Numbered from the stretch's first letter, positions 34,681-43,942 are shown. The stretch is 64,000 bases of DNA from Salinimicrobium terrae DSM 17865 (GCF_000424665.1 NZ_AUKI01000011.1:124001-188000), one strand, 5' to 3'. Made by a program: numbers and translations. The notes: a model not told the origin generated them from the sequence alone.

Positions 34681-37434
34681 TTAGGATTCGTTAATAATAT
34701 CTTTGTTCATTTTTTTCGCCATTCCGCCTATTGAAGTTGCGGTTTTTTGCCGGTTAAGCACATTTTCTTTAAAGATTCTTAGCCCCAAATCACCTCTGTA
34801 ACCGTGGATTTCACTTACATCCAGTGCAGTCAAAAAACGAATGATTTCTTCACTTACTACCTGCCCCGGAACCAATACCGGAAATCCCGGTGGATAAGGA
34901 ATTATGAAAGAGGATGCGACCAGTATTCTCCCATTTTCCATGGCAGGCAAACATTCTTTTAATGGTACATATTCGTAGTTATCTTCATTGTAAGCAAGAA
35001 AAAAAGCCTCACGAATATTTCCGCCCGGAACTCCCGGAACGGCCTGAAAGGAGTTATGGAAATAACTAAAATCCGGTAAGGGAGGAAAATCTTTGGTAAG
35101 AGAATGGATCCGGTTTTGGCGGATCTTATTTTCCTTCACACTTAAAGAAGCGAATTCATGATCCAACTCATCTGCAATTTTTAAAAGTGCATTGGTAAGA
35201 TAGGTGACACTACCTCTGGTAGTACCGATATTGGTCATAAAAAGAACCGTATTTCTCGAAGTTTTATTGATCTGGATGTTGAATTTGTCCATGAGGTATC
35301 TATTCTTGAAGGTATCCCCGTCTACTCCCGTACGACCAATATGTAATGTTATTTTAGTAGGATCCAACACAAATTCATCCTTCTCCCATGCTGTTTCCAT
35401 CCTGTTCCAGCCTTCTTTCTTGGTGTAATATTCTGATAAACCTGATTCCCTGTATTTCTTCGGAATGAAATCGCTGACGGTTAGGACATCAAAGTATTTG
35501 TTCAGGCGTGGGTGGTCATTGATCTTTGCCCGCAGGACCATTGCCATTTCTATACTCTTTTCCACTAATTCATATCCTTCGAATTGCACCTGTCTCCTGC
35601 CGGCATCAAGGGAAGCGAGCATTTGGTAATTTGGTGAAGTTGAAGTATGAGTCATATATGCTTCCATGAATGTATTTTCACTTTTTCTGCGAAAATCCTC
35701 ATCCCATATATGTATCATAGAACCCTGTCTAAAACTACTCAGCGTTTTGTGCGTACTTTGTGTGGAGTATACCCTGATCTTTACCCTGTCGGGATCGGGA
35801 AGAGTGGGATCTTCATTTTCTCCCAAACCTTTAATATGGTTTTCATATTCCTCTCTATAGCTCCTGCTCCTGTATTTACTATAAAGCTTTTGCGCCACAA
35901 ACATTCCTGTTCGCTGTTTATAGTTATAAGTGAACCCGGCAAAAGCAAACCAGGCTTCATCCCACAGAAAGATCATATCCGGTTTGATGGCCAGGATCTC
36001 CTGCATTACCTTTTCCACGTTGTAGACTAAACCATCAAAGGTGCAATTGGTCAACAACATCATTTTTACCAGCCCAAGTCTTCCCGCCTCTTTCAATTTC
36101 AATAATTTTTCTTTCATCTGCCGCAGTGGTACCGCACCATACATGGAATATTCTTCTATAGGATAGGAGTCAAGGTAGACCGGAAAAGCTCCAGCCAATA
36201 CAAGTCCGTAATGATGGGATTTGTGACAGTCTCGGTCAATAAGGATGACATCGCCGGGTTTCACGAGTGCCTGCACTACAATCTTGTTTGCTGTTGATGT
36301 TCCATTCGTGACAAAAAATGTCTGTTGAGAGCCATAGGCATCACTTGCCATTTTCTGCGCTTTCTTTAAAGAACCTGTGGGCTGCAGAAGAGAATCCATC
36401 CCACCGGTAGTGGAAGAGGTTTCTGCAAGAAACATGTTTCTTCCATAGAAATTTCCGAAGTCATTGATCCATCTCGATTTAAAAACTGAATTTCCCCGGG
36501 AAATCGGCATTGCGTGGAATATCCCGGTAGGTTTCTTACTGTATTCTTTAATAGCAGAAAAGAAAGGAGTTTCATATCTCTCACTAATTCCTCTCAATAT
36601 GGTAAGATGTAGTTCCTGCAAATCCTCTGCCCTGTAAAATATTCTTCTGAAGCTTTTAAGGGTCGAATCTTTGAGATTTCCCAAAGAAGTATCCGTTACA
36701 TAATAAGTGTCCAGCTCCGGTCGGATCTTACGAATAAGTCCGCCTAAAATTGGTCCCAGGTCTGTCCTTGGGGAAGAACTTAGGTCAAGCTTAAGGACAT
36801 TTTGAATAAATGGTTTTATAAGAGGTGTTATTTTTTTGGAATGATATGGCGGAGCATAACGCACCACTACTGCCTGAATATTATAATTAAAAAGCAGAGC
36901 GATCATGGCGTCCTGAAACGAACGCTGCACCACGATCCCGTAGTTAAATTGATCACTTGAAACCCGTAGATCCCTCATTTCCTGTCGTAATTTGCTTTCC
37001 TCCTGCGAAGAAATATCATCCAGAAACAGAACTTCAAAATAGGTTTTATTTAACCTGTCCTTCGATTCAGAATTTTCAGAAAGTTCACTTCCAAATTCCT
37101 CCTCTTCCATAAAATCGACACTAACCCTGTAACTTTCACTTACCAGGTGTTTTGTTATTTCTGCTATCCTGTTCGCTAGGGCTGTGTGCTCCTGTCTACT
37201 CAACATTTCATGCAGAGCGTTAAGACGGAAAAGTCCGGGAAAAGCAAAGTAACTCTCCACACCTTTGATTTCTTTAAGCAATTTTTCCAGGTTCTGCTTA
37301 TGATTTTTCTCATCAACAGAGCCTCTATTGCTAGATTCCAGTTTCGTAGATTCAGCTTTGAGCTTATTCCAGAATTCCACCCGGAGCTGAGCAATGTTGT
37401 AATGATGTGAACTGTCAGTTTTTTTTCCCGGCAT
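34681..37434 (-). CDS. Orn/Lys/Arg decarboxylase family PLP enzyme, 917 residues
   Basis: A fold-type I PLP decarboxylase. The PLP lysine is Lys563 in STQSTHKTLSSFRQGS, the diagnostic S-x-H-K motif of the family. FFVTNGTSTANKIVVQAL (about 373-390) binds the PLP phosphate, HKSHHYGL (404-411) stacks on the ring and WDEAWFAF (491-498) holds the Asp that contacts the ring nitrogen. The 130-200 region (FEVLFLDD...AVVVRYAPPY) looks like the wing domain of inducible decarboxylases. At 917 residues it is about 200 longer than E. coli LdcI or AdiA; the extra length is mainly an N-terminal helical region. Lysine, arginine or ornithine could be the substrate. It ends 10 bases before the ATP-grasp gene. 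Confidence 0.85.
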   Translation of the reverse strand: MPGKKTDSSHHYNIAQLRVEFWNKLKAESTKLESSNRGSVDEKNHKQNLEKLLKEIKGVESYFAFPGLFRLNALHEMLSRQEHTALANRIAEITKHLVSESYRVSVDFMEEEEFGSELSENSESKDRLNKTYFEVLFLDDISSQEESKLRQEMRDLRVSSDQFNYGIVVQRSFQDAMIALLFNYNIQAVVVRYAPPYHSKKITPLIKPFIQNVLKLDLSSSPRTDLGPILGGLIRKIRPELDTYYVTDTSLGNLKDSTLKSFRRIFYRAEDLQELHLTILRGISERYETPFFSAIKEYSKKPTGIFHAMPISRGNSVFKSRWINDFGNFYGRNMFLAETSSTTGGMDSLLQPTGSLKKAQKMASDAYGSQQTFFVTNGTSTANKIVVQALVKPGDVILIDRDCHKSHHYGLVLAGAFPVYLDSYPIEEYSMYGAVPLRQMKEKLLKLKEAGRLGLVKMMLLTNCTFDGLVYNVEKVMQEILAIKPDMIFLWDEAWFAFAGFTYNYKQRTGMFVAQKLYSKYRSRSYREEYENHIKGLGENEDPTLPDPDRVKIRVYSTQSTHKTLSSFRQGSMIHIWDEDFRRKSENTFMEAYMTHTSTSPNYQMLASLDAGRRQVQFEGYELVEKSIEMAMVLRAKINDHPRLNKYFDVLTVSDFIPKKYRESGLSEYYTKKEGWNRMETAWEKDEFVLDPTKITLHIGRTGVDGDTFKNRYLMDKFNIQINKTSRNTVLFMTNIGTTRGSVTYLTNALLKIADELDHEFASLSVKENKIRQNRIHSLTKDFPPLPDFSYFHNSFQAVPGVPGGNIREAFFLAYNEDNYEYVPLKECLPAMENGRILVASSFIIPYPPGFPVLVPGQVVSEEIIRFLTALDVSEIHGYRGDLGLRIFKENVLNRQKTATSIGGMAKKMNKDIINES

Positions 37435-37437
37435 ATT

Positions 37438-37845
37438 TTATTTTTTTGAGTGTAAGGCAAGTTTATTTCCTTCGGAATCTATGAAAATGGCAAAATATCC
37501 CGATTCCTTGTTGATAAGTGTTTTAGGCATTATTATCCTGCCTCCGGCCTTCTCTACTTTCTTGAGGATAAGGTTCAGATCCTTTCCCCCGTTCAGGTAT
37601 ATTAATGGTCCGGTATCACTGGGAGTAGATCCGGGACCGGCAACTATAGCTCCGCCTATACCTTCACTAGCAGGAAAAAAAGCCATAGCATAGTTACCAT
37701 CAAAGTTTTTTTCCATTTCAATCCCATAGATGTAGTTATAAAAATCCACAGCCTGCTGAAAGTTCACTGCGGGAATCTCGAACCAGCTTACAAAATCCTT
37801 AAAAACTCCTTTGTCCTTCTTGCTTCCTGATGTTACGCCACCCAT
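37438..37845 (-). CDS. VOC-superfamily (glyoxalase-like) protein
   Basis: A 135-residue protein with the paired beta-alpha-beta-beta-beta repeats of the vicinal oxygen chelate fold: FVSWFEIPAVNFQQAVDFYNYIYG near the N-terminus and GYFAIFIDSEGNKLALHSKK at the end. The last block carries the usual EGN-x-LALH pattern. VOC proteins include glyoxalases, dioxygenases and binding proteins, so no reaction can be named. It sits three bases before the decarboxylase gene and 16 after the amidase gene, so it is part of the same operon and probably handles a related metabolite. Confidence 0.83.
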   Translation of the reverse strand: MGGVTSGSKKDKGVFKDFVSWFEIPAVNFQQAVDFYNYIYGIEMEKNFDGNYAMAFFPASEGIGGAIVAGPGSTPSDTGPLIYLNGGKDLNLILKKVEKAGGRIIMPKTLINKESGYFAIFIDSEGNKLALHSKK

Positions 37846-37861
37846 TATTTTTTGTTTTTAA

Positions 37862-38794
37862 TTATTTTCCAAACCCCTTGTACCCTGTAGGATCTGAAGG
37901 GGGTTCATATTCATTTTCCTGCATTTTCAATTTCGCCAGGGTATCCAGTTTGGTTGGTTTTATTAGAGGACCCAGAGAATTAAGATACGGGAGGTGAGCT
38001 CCTTTTTGGTAAATTGTAAAATCCCCCAAATGATCCCGGAAGCTTTTCAGAGGTTGCCCTAATCTGAGTACCCCTAATTCGCGACTTCTCCCTACCCGAT
38101 CGATGTTTAGTTCCAATGGAATTATCTCTTCAGTGCCTTCTGCCTGATAGATCACTCTGCCATCGGGACCACACACGAGGGAACGCCCGTTCCCTCCAGA
38201 CTCAAGCCCGTTAACATCAAAAAAGTAACATTGATTTACTGCGGCCATTGCACGTACAATGGAAAGTTCAATATCCCTGTCTATAGTTCCTGTCATGGTA
38301 GGATGCAGGATAACTTCTGCCCCCATCACTGCCAGCGTGCGGACTGTTTCCGGAAACCACATATCGTAACAAATTGAAACCCCGAACCTTGCTACTCCGG
38401 GAACGTCAAAAACACAGTAATCTGATCCCGGGGTTACACCTACTTCATAAGGATAAAATGGGAACATTTTTCTGTAGCGTGTTACCACCTCTCCCTGGGG
38501 ATTGATGACGCTCGCTGTGTTATAAATATTACCTTCACTTTTTTCAAATACAGAACCGGGAAGTAACCACACCCCATGTTTCTTAGCCATTGCCTGCATC
38601 TCTTGTTCAAACTCGCCGGGAAATTCAGTGGCTGTATGAGTAAGGGGGCCATAGCCACATAATTCACTGAATACGATCATTTCCACCCATGGGTAGAGAC
38701 TCATTGTTATATCTATTTTCAGCTTCATCATTTCCACATTGGAAGCGACCGCTGATACTTTCATTTGTATTCCTGCAATTGCAAAAGGTTTCAT
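37862..38794 (-). CDS. Nitrilase-superfamily amidohydrolase
   Basis: A 310-residue carbon-nitrogen hydrolase with the full Glu-Lys-Cys triad: Glu44 in VFSELCGYG, Lys109 in TRYRKMFPF and Cys142 in SICYDMWFPE. The Cys is followed by DMWFPE, as in aliphatic amidases and N-carbamoyl-amine hydrolases rather than true nitrilases. The C-terminal extension (after about 260) is as long as in amidases. It hydrolyses an amide or carbamoyl bond in the cytoplasm. Beside an Orn/Lys/Arg decarboxylase, N-carbamoylputrescine or a gamma-amide are reasonable substrates, but this is inferred from context. Confidence 0.85.
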   Translation of the reverse strand: MKPFAIAGIQMKVSAVASNVEMMKLKIDITMSLYPWVEMIVFSELCGYGPLTHTATEFPGEFEQEMQAMAKKHGVWLLPGSVFEKSEGNIYNTASVINPQGEVVTRYRKMFPFYPYEVGVTPGSDYCVFDVPGVARFGVSICYDMWFPETVRTLAVMGAEVILHPTMTGTIDRDIELSIVRAMAAVNQCYFFDVNGLESGGNGRSLVCGPDGRVIYQAEGTEEIIPLELNIDRVGRSRELGVLRLGQPLKSFRDHLGDFTIYQKGAHLPYLNSLGPLIKPTKLDTLAKLKMQENEYEPPSDPTGYKGFGK

Positions 38795-38909
38795 TTTTTA
38801 ATTTTTTAAATTCATAGCCTGTCAACATCTTATGGCTGACCCTGCCCATTAATCTTTAGGCAAAGATTCTTCCGAGGAAAACGTCATCGACTCAATTTGT
38901 GCCTTATAG

Positions 38910-40217
38910 CTAAATATTTGCCCGTATCTGCTTTTCCAAAATATCCAGTCCTTTCTTTAGCTGCTCATCGGTAATCACAAGAGGTGATAGAATCCGAATA
39001 ACATTTTTAAAGGTACCGGCGCTTAAGATTATAAGTCCGTCTGCCGAACATCCTTTGACCACCTTATCACAGAGTTCTGAGTGAGGTTTTCCTGGATCAT
39101 TATCTTTTACGAGTTCAATTCCAATCATAGCACCAATACCCCTTACATCTCCTATCTCGGGTAATTCCTGCTTAAGATTTTCCATATGATCTGTAATGAT
39201 CTTTCCTATATGAAGAGCACGCTCATTGAGGTCATTATCTTTCATGTACTTTATTGTGGCCGATGCGGCAACACAACATAAAGGACTGCCTATGTACGTA
39301 CCTCCTATTGTTCCGAAACCTGCGGCATCCATAATTTCTGCCCTTCCTACAACAGCGGCTATTGGCAGTCCCGATCCTAATGATTTTGCATAAGTGCTTA
39401 TATCGGGCTGGACATTATAATGCTGCCAGCTGGCCCAGTGCCCCGTACGACAAAATCCACTTTGGATCTCGTCCATAATCAGCAAAACTCCATGTTCATC
39501 ACAAAACGATCGCAACCCTTCCATATATCGTTGGGGAGCAGGATTAAAGCCTCCTTCCCCTTGAATAGGTTCAATAATAATTGCCGCAACACTATTGATA
39601 TCCACCATACTATGAGCACTCTCCTTCAGGCGCGTCAATTCTGTGTCCACAAATTCTTCCATGTCCATGGAGCCGTGATACTTATAGAAATTTGGAAAAG
39701 GAATACGGTATATTTCCGGTGCGAATGGCCCCGAAGAAAATTTGTAATTCACCTTGCTTGTAAGACTCATTCCCAGTAAAGTACGGCCGTGATAAGCTTC
39801 CGTAAAACAAAGGACAGCAGGCCTTTTGGTGGCCTGTCGGGCTATTTTAACAGCATTTTCAACAGCCTCTGCCCCTGTGCTTATTAGCATTACCTTAGTT
39901 TTTTCACCGTGTGGAAGGATCTCGGCAAGTTCCTCGCAAAGCTGAATGTAGGGCTCATAGGTTACTACGTTGAAACTGGTATGAAGATATTTCCCTGCCT
40001 GCTCACGAATAGCTTCTACGACCGGTTCCGGGCAGTGGCCTGCATTTACTACACCAATTCCTCCTGCAAAATCTATTAACTCATTGCCATCTACATCTGT
40101 AATTATGGCTCCTTTAGCCTCTTTTACTGTGGCTGTATTAAAAACACCTACGCCATTGGCAACTATATTTTTCCTCCTGTTAAGGAGCTCCTGAGATCGG
40201 GTCTGCTGTTCGGGCAT
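38910..40217 (-). CDS. gabT: 4-aminobutyrate-type class III aminotransferase
   Basis: A 435-residue omega-aminotransferase. The PLP lysine is Lys278 in STYAKSLGSGLPIAAVVG; IIEPIQGEGGF and LIMDEIQSGFCRTG (PLP Asp249) precede it, and STGAEAVENAVKIAR is the phosphate-binding turn. The sequence is close to GABA aminotransferases, which pass the amino group of GABA or related omega-amines to 2-oxoglutarate, giving a semialdehyde for the GabD-like enzyme downstream. It is first in the operon; an inverted repeat lies about 100 bases upstream and an Lrp-type gene precedes that. Confidence 0.9.
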   Translation of the reverse strand: MPEQQTRSQELLNRRKNIVANGVGVFNTATVKEAKGAIITDVDGNELIDFAGGIGVVNAGHCPEPVVEAIREQAGKYLHTSFNVVTYEPYIQLCEELAEILPHGEKTKVMLISTGAEAVENAVKIARQATKRPAVLCFTEAYHGRTLLGMSLTSKVNYKFSSGPFAPEIYRIPFPNFYKYHGSMDMEEFVDTELTRLKESAHSMVDINSVAAIIIEPIQGEGGFNPAPQRYMEGLRSFCDEHGVLLIMDEIQSGFCRTGHWASWQHYNVQPDISTYAKSLGSGLPIAAVVGRAEIMDAAGFGTIGGTYIGSPLCCVAASATIKYMKDNDLNERALHIGKIITDHMENLKQELPEIGDVRGIGAMIGIELVKDNDPGKPHSELCDKVVKGCSADGLIILSAGTFKNVIRILSPLVITDEQLKKGLDILEKQIRANI

Positions 40218-40315
40218 AAAAATTTGAATTGTTATGTGAATAAAACCGCTTGCTTACAAGGATCGAATGATCTACTCTCAGGCTTATGCGGTCTGTTAAT
40301 ATACAATAACTTTTG

Positions 40316-40342
40316 CATTATTCCCGTATTTTCAGAATAATG
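40316..40342. promoter_or_regulatory. Inverted repeat upstream of gabT, candidate Lrp/AsnC operator
   Basis: Perfect 8-base arms CATTATTC and GAATAATG separated by 11 bases lie about 100 bases upstream of the gabT start and after the Lrp-type gene. The rest of the 304-base gap (40218-40521) holds no gene I can support. Control by the neighbouring Lrp-type regulator is inferred. Confidence 0.45.
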
Positions 40343-40521
40343 ACTTAAAAAATGTAGTTATGGGATTGCTTTACTGATGAAAATATGCCTAAAACAAGTA
40401 ATATTTATCGATATGACATCCAGACAAAAATCGGTTTTAATCCTGTGTATAGGGAGGAGAAACATTATGGTCAGCACCAAACTACTTTTCATAAACTAAA
40501 GTTCTGGAAACCGGTTTTGGT

Positions 40522-40977
40522 TTATAAGGATAAAGCTGTTGTATTCTTTACCGGACTAATCACGAAGGTACTCTGGGTACTCCCTATGTGCTCAAGAGCA
40601 GTAAGCTTGTTAAGCATAAACTCACGATAAGCTTCCATATCTTTCACCATTACTTTTAAAATATAATCGTACTCTCCACTTACATGGAAAACTTCAAGCA
40701 CTTCGGTGAGTTTAGCTACCTGGCTTTCAAAACCAGTGACATTTTTCTTTGTGTGCTGCACAAGTTTGATTTGGCAAAAAGCCGTAAAAGAACGCTCCAC
40801 CTTTTCCGGTTTTACAAGGGCAACATATTTATAGATCACCCCTAGCCTTTCCAGTTTTTTAATACGTTCATAAACTGCGGTTACCGATAGCCCAAGTTTT
40901 CCTGCCAGCTCTTTATTCGTCTTTTTGGAATCTTCCTGAAGAAGAGCGAGTAATTTTTGATCTGTTGAGTCTTGCAT
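40522..40977 (-). CDS. Lrp/AsnC-family transcriptional regulator
   Basis: A 151-residue regulator with an N-terminal winged helix-turn-helix (DQKLLALLQEDSKKTNKELAGKLGLSVTAVYERIKKLERLG, residues 6-46, given here only for location) and a C-terminal RAM ligand-binding domain (VFHVSGEYDYILKVMVKDMEAY). Members sense amino acids as octamers or decamers. It is divergent from the methionine-gamma-lyase-like gene and upstream of gabT on the same strand, so either or both could be targets. The sensed amino acid cannot be read from sequence. Confidence 0.92.
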   Translation of the reverse strand: MQDSTDQKLLALLQEDSKKTNKELAGKLGLSVTAVYERIKKLERLGVIYKYVALVKPEKVERSFTAFCQIKLVQHTKKNVTGFESQVAKLTEVLEVFHVSGEYDYILKVMVKDMEAYREFMLNKLTALEHIGSTQSTFVISPVKNTTALSL

Positions 40978-41037
40978 TATCTTTAAAATTTTCTATAAAA
41001 CAGGAGTTTTAGCTAAAATAGCAGAAACAATATCTTT

Positions 41038-41061
41038 AAATATCATTTTTGATAGATATTT
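41038..41061. promoter_or_regulatory. Inverted repeat in the Lrp / PLP-lyase divergent region
   Basis: AAATATC and GATATTT arms with a 10-base spacer lie midway between the divergent Lrp-type gene and the lyase gene. The position suits an autoregulatory operator, but the region is AT-rich and chance cannot be excluded. Confidence 0.3.
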
Positions 41062-41138
41062 TTTCCGAAGATGAGAACGATCATTGATATTCTTTCTTAA
41101 ACTACTTTTCTTTGATAGGAATTAAAAATCTCAACATC

Positions 41139-42362
41139 ATGAAATTTAAACCGGCTAATAAGATCCAGGATCTTCAGTATTTCGGGGAATTTGGTGGGGT
41201 CAACCCCAGTATTTCAGATTCTTCTACTTACACCTTTCTTTCAGCAAAAACGATGTTCGACACCTTTGAAGGAGATGCCGAAGGTTGTTATTTATACTCC
41301 CGTCATTCCTCTCCTTCCAATCTATATCTTGGTGAAGCTCTTGCAGCAATGGAAGGGACAGAAGCAGCCAACGTTGCAGCAAGCGGAATGGGAGCTATTA
41401 CTCCGGTGCTTTTACAACTATGCCAGGGAGGCGATCACGTGATTTCCAGCCGCACTATCTACGGCGGGACCTATGCTTTTCTGAAAAATTTTGCACCACG
41501 ACTGAATATCAGCACTTCCTTTGTAGATATTACCGATCTTGAAAAAGTGGAAGCAGCAATAACCGAGAACACTAAGGTTTTATATTGTGAAGCCGTGAGT
41601 AACCCTTTACTGGAAGTAGCTGACCTTATAAGTCTTTCAAAAATAGCAAAAAAGCACGGTCTTAAATTTGTAGTTGACAACACTTTTTCTCCCCTTGCCA
41701 TTTCTCCGGCAACCATGGGTGCCGATGTGGTGATCCACAGTCTTACAAAATTTATTAACGGTTCCAGTGACACAGTTGGCGGAGTTGCCTGCGGTACCCA
41801 GAATTTTATTGATGAACTTCGCAGTGTAAACGACGGAGCAAGTATGCTTCTTGGACCAACCATGGATTCTTTACGCGCCGCTTCCATCCTGAAGAATTTG
41901 CGTACGCTTCACATCAGGATCAAACAACATAGTCAAAATGCACTGTATCTTGCTGAAAAATTCGAACAAGACGGGCTAAGAACTGTATATCCCGGCCTTA
42001 GAAGTCACCCCGGGCATGAGATGTACAAAAGCATGATGAACGAAGAATACGGTTACGGGGGAATGCTCGTCGTTGATGCCGGTTCTCTGGATAAAGCAAA
42101 TGAGCTGATGGAATTGATGCAAAAAAAGAACCTTGGTTATCTTGCTGTGAGTCTTGGTTTCTATAAAACCCTTTTTAGCGCCCCTGGAACTTCAACATCT
42201 TCCGAAATTCCTGAAGAAGAACAAAAGGAAATGGGTCTTTCAGATGGGATCATTAGATTCTCCATTGGGCTTGACAATGATATTGAACGTACTTATGAAA
42301 TGATGAGGGAGTGCATGGAGGAAATTGGGATCCTTGAACCTGCAGAAGAAAACGCTGAATAA
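41139..42362 (+). CDS. Cys/Met-metabolism PLP enzyme (methionine gamma-lyase-like)
   Basis: A 407-residue member of the cystathionine gamma-synthase / methionine gamma-lyase family. The YSRHSSPSNLYLGEALAAMEG segment carries the PLP-contacting Tyr and Arg, ASGMGAI binds the PLP phosphate, VVDNTFSPLAISP holds the PLP Asp, and the Schiff-base Lys is in VIHSLTKFINGSSD. The start at ATG 41139 is preferred over a TTG 27 bases upstream. It probably cleaves methionine or a related thioether amino acid to an oxoacid, ammonia and a thiol; a synthase role is also possible. The divergent Lrp-type gene is a likely regulator. Confidence 0.87.
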   Translation: MKFKPANKIQDLQYFGEFGGVNPSISDSSTYTFLSAKTMFDTFEGDAEGCYLYSRHSSPSNLYLGEALAAMEGTEAANVAASGMGAITPVLLQLCQGGDHVISSRTIYGGTYAFLKNFAPRLNISTSFVDITDLEKVEAAITENTKVLYCEAVSNPLLEVADLISLSKIAKKHGLKFVVDNTFSPLAISPATMGADVVIHSLTKFINGSSDTVGGVACGTQNFIDELRSVNDGASMLLGPTMDSLRAASILKNLRTLHIRIKQHSQNALYLAEKFEQDGLRTVYPGLRSHPGHEMYKSMMNEEYGYGGMLVVDAGSLDKANELMELMQKKNLGYLAVSLGFYKTLFSAPGTSTSSEIPEEEQKEMGLSDGIIRFSIGLDNDIERTYEMMRECMEEIGILEPAEENAE

Positions 42363-42417
42363 ATTTCCAAGCAATACATAAACCAGGAGCTAATTTTCTG
42401 ATTTGAAGCACCTAAAC

Positions 42418-42454
42418 TAAGAGGCTCCAAAAAGGGCATTTTTGGAGCCTCTTA
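42418..42454 (+). terminator. Strong intrinsic terminator after the PLP lyase
   Basis: A perfect 16-base stem, TAAGAGGCTCCAAAAA / TTTTTGGAGCCTCTTA with a five-base loop, then ATTTTAAAT. Its core again has the CAAAAA...TTTTTG pattern. Confidence 0.88.
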
Positions 42455-42493
42455 ATTTTAAATCTTTCCCCTGTAGAAATAAGTTTGAATCTT

Positions 42494-42501
42494 TATATTT
42501 G
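42494..42501 (+). promoter_or_regulatory. -7 promoter box (TATATTTG) upstream of deoC
   Basis: A TAnnTTTG match about 92 bases before the deoC ATG, just after the preceding terminator. A second, weaker candidate lies nearer the gene at about 42571-42580. Confidence 0.35.
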
Positions 42502-42593
42502 TGAGGTTTTGCCGGTAAGAATGTTCCTTAAGCTTTGACCAGGATCATATTTGAAGCGGCAAATTTGTTACATTTTTGTAAAAACTTATTGAT

Positions 42594-43247
42594 ATGATTA
42601 AAATAAACAAATACATAGATCACACAATTCTCAAAGCAACAGCTACAGAAGAGGATATTATTGATCTGTGTAAAGAAGCTAAGGAGTACGATTTCTTTTC
42701 GGTTTGTGTGAATAGCGGATATGTTAGTTTTGCAGCAAAACAACTGCAGGGATCTAATGTTAAAGTCTGCTCTGTAATAGGATTTCCCCTGGGAGCAATG
42801 TCCACAGAAGCAAAAGTTTTTGAAACACAACAGGCGATAAAAGACGGAGCCGAAGAAATTGACATGGTGATCAACATTGGGGAATTAAAGTCCAGAAACT
42901 TTAAAAAGGTTGAAGAGGAGATCACAGCTATAAAAAAAGTAGCCGGAGAAAAAGTGTTAAAAGTAATTATTGAAACCTGTTATTTAACTCCGCAGGAAAT
43001 TGTTTTGGCAAGTGAAATTGCTGTTAAAGCAAAGGCAGATTTTGTAAAGACTTCTACCGGATTTGGAAATGATGGTGCCAAAATGGAGGATGTTGAGTTA
43101 ATGAAGAAAGCTATTGATGGTAAGGCAAAAATTAAAGCCTCTGGCGGAATCAAGAATTTGGACACTGCGCTTTCTTATATTGAAGCGGGGGTGGAAAGAA
43201 TAGGAACATCTTCTGGAGTATCAATAGTAAAGGAATTAAAACAATGA
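42594..43247 (+). CDS. deoC: Deoxyribose-phosphate aldolase
   Basis: It splits 2-deoxyribose-5-phosphate to glyceraldehyde-3-phosphate and acetaldehyde in nucleoside breakdown. The 217-residue TIM barrel has the N-terminal [24 protein letters not shown], the proton-relay region VIIETCYLT and the Schiff-base Lys in FVKTSTGFG, with [13 protein letters not shown] following. Its stop overlaps the deoD start by four bases (ATGA), so the pair is translationally coupled and works in one pathway. Confidence 0.95.
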   Translation: MIKINKYIDHTILKATATEEDIIDLCKEAKEYDFFSVCVNSGYVSFAAKQLQGSNVKVCSVIGFPLGAMSTEAKVFETQQAIKDGAEEIDMVINIGELKSRNFKKVEEEITAIKKVAGEKVLKVIIETCYLTPQEIVLASEIAVKAKADFVKTSTGFGNDGAKMEDVELMKKAIDGKAKIKASGGIKNLDTALSYIEAGVERIGTSSGVSIVKELKQ

Positions 43248-43942
43248 GTATACATATAGGCGCCCAAAAAGGCGATATAGCAGAAACAGTTTTATTACCG
43301 GGAGATCCTTTAAGAGCAAAATGGATAGCAGAGACTTATCTTAAAGATGTAAAATGTTACAACGAGGTGCGCAATATGTTTGGGTACACAGGAACATATA
43401 AAGGCCGCAGAATTTCAGTGCAGGGTACCGGGATGGGAGTTCCTTCTATTTCGATATACGCACATGAATTGATCAATGATTTCGACGTAAAAAATCTCAT
43501 TCGGGTAGGCAGTGCAGGATCATATCAAAAAAGTGTAGAACTCCGTGACATTGTAATTGCCATGGCAGCCTCCTCTACTTCGGGTATTAACCAATATAGA
43601 TTTCAAGGGGCCGATTTTGCACCCACGGCAAGTTTTAATCTCTTTCAGCAGGCCATCGAAATAGCAAAAGAAAAAAATATTCCGGTAAAAGCGGGTAATG
43701 TCCTTACTAGTGATGAATTCTACGCCGACGAATTTGAGTCTTACCAGTTATGGTCAAATTTCGGAGTACTTTGCGTTGAAATGGAATCATCGGGTCTATA
43801 CACAATCGCCGCAAAACATGGAGTGAATGCTCTTTCTTTGCTAACAATTTCAGACTCTTTGGTGACCAAAGAAAAAACTACAACCGAAGAAAGGGAAACA
43901 ACTTTTAAAGGAATGGTGGAGATCGCCCTTGAATTGGGGTGA
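43244..43942 (+). CDS. deoD: Purine-nucleoside phosphorylase, DeoD type
   Basis: It cleaves purine (deoxy)nucleosides with phosphate to base plus (deoxy)ribose-1-phosphate. The 232-residue sequence has the hexameric PNP family features: [23 protein letters not shown] (phosphate site), [27 protein letters not shown], and [13 protein letters not shown] with [11 protein letters not shown] (base-site Asp). Coupled with deoC. A phosphopentomutase, needed to link the two enzymes, is not in the window. Confidence 0.95.
   Translation: MSIHIGAQKGDIAETVLLPGDPLRAKWIAETYLKDVKCYNEVRNMFGYTGTYKGRRISVQGTGMGVPSISIYAHELINDFDVKNLIRVGSAGSYQKSVELRDIVIAMAASSTSGINQYRFQGADFAPTASFNLFQQAIEIAKEKNIPVKAGNVLTSDEFYADEFESYQLWSNFGVLCVEMESSGLYTIAAKHGVNALSLLTISDSLVTKEKTTTEERETTFKGMVEIALELG

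Noticed and set aside
39420-39779. 119-codon plus-strand frame
   Set aside because: Antisense inside gabT; explained by codon shadow of a strongly conserved aminotransferase.
40385-40630. 81-codon plus-strand frame between gabT and the Lrp-type gene
   Set aside because: Its second half is antisense to the Lrp-type gene and its first half covers the gabT upstream region with the inverted repeat; no family resemblance.
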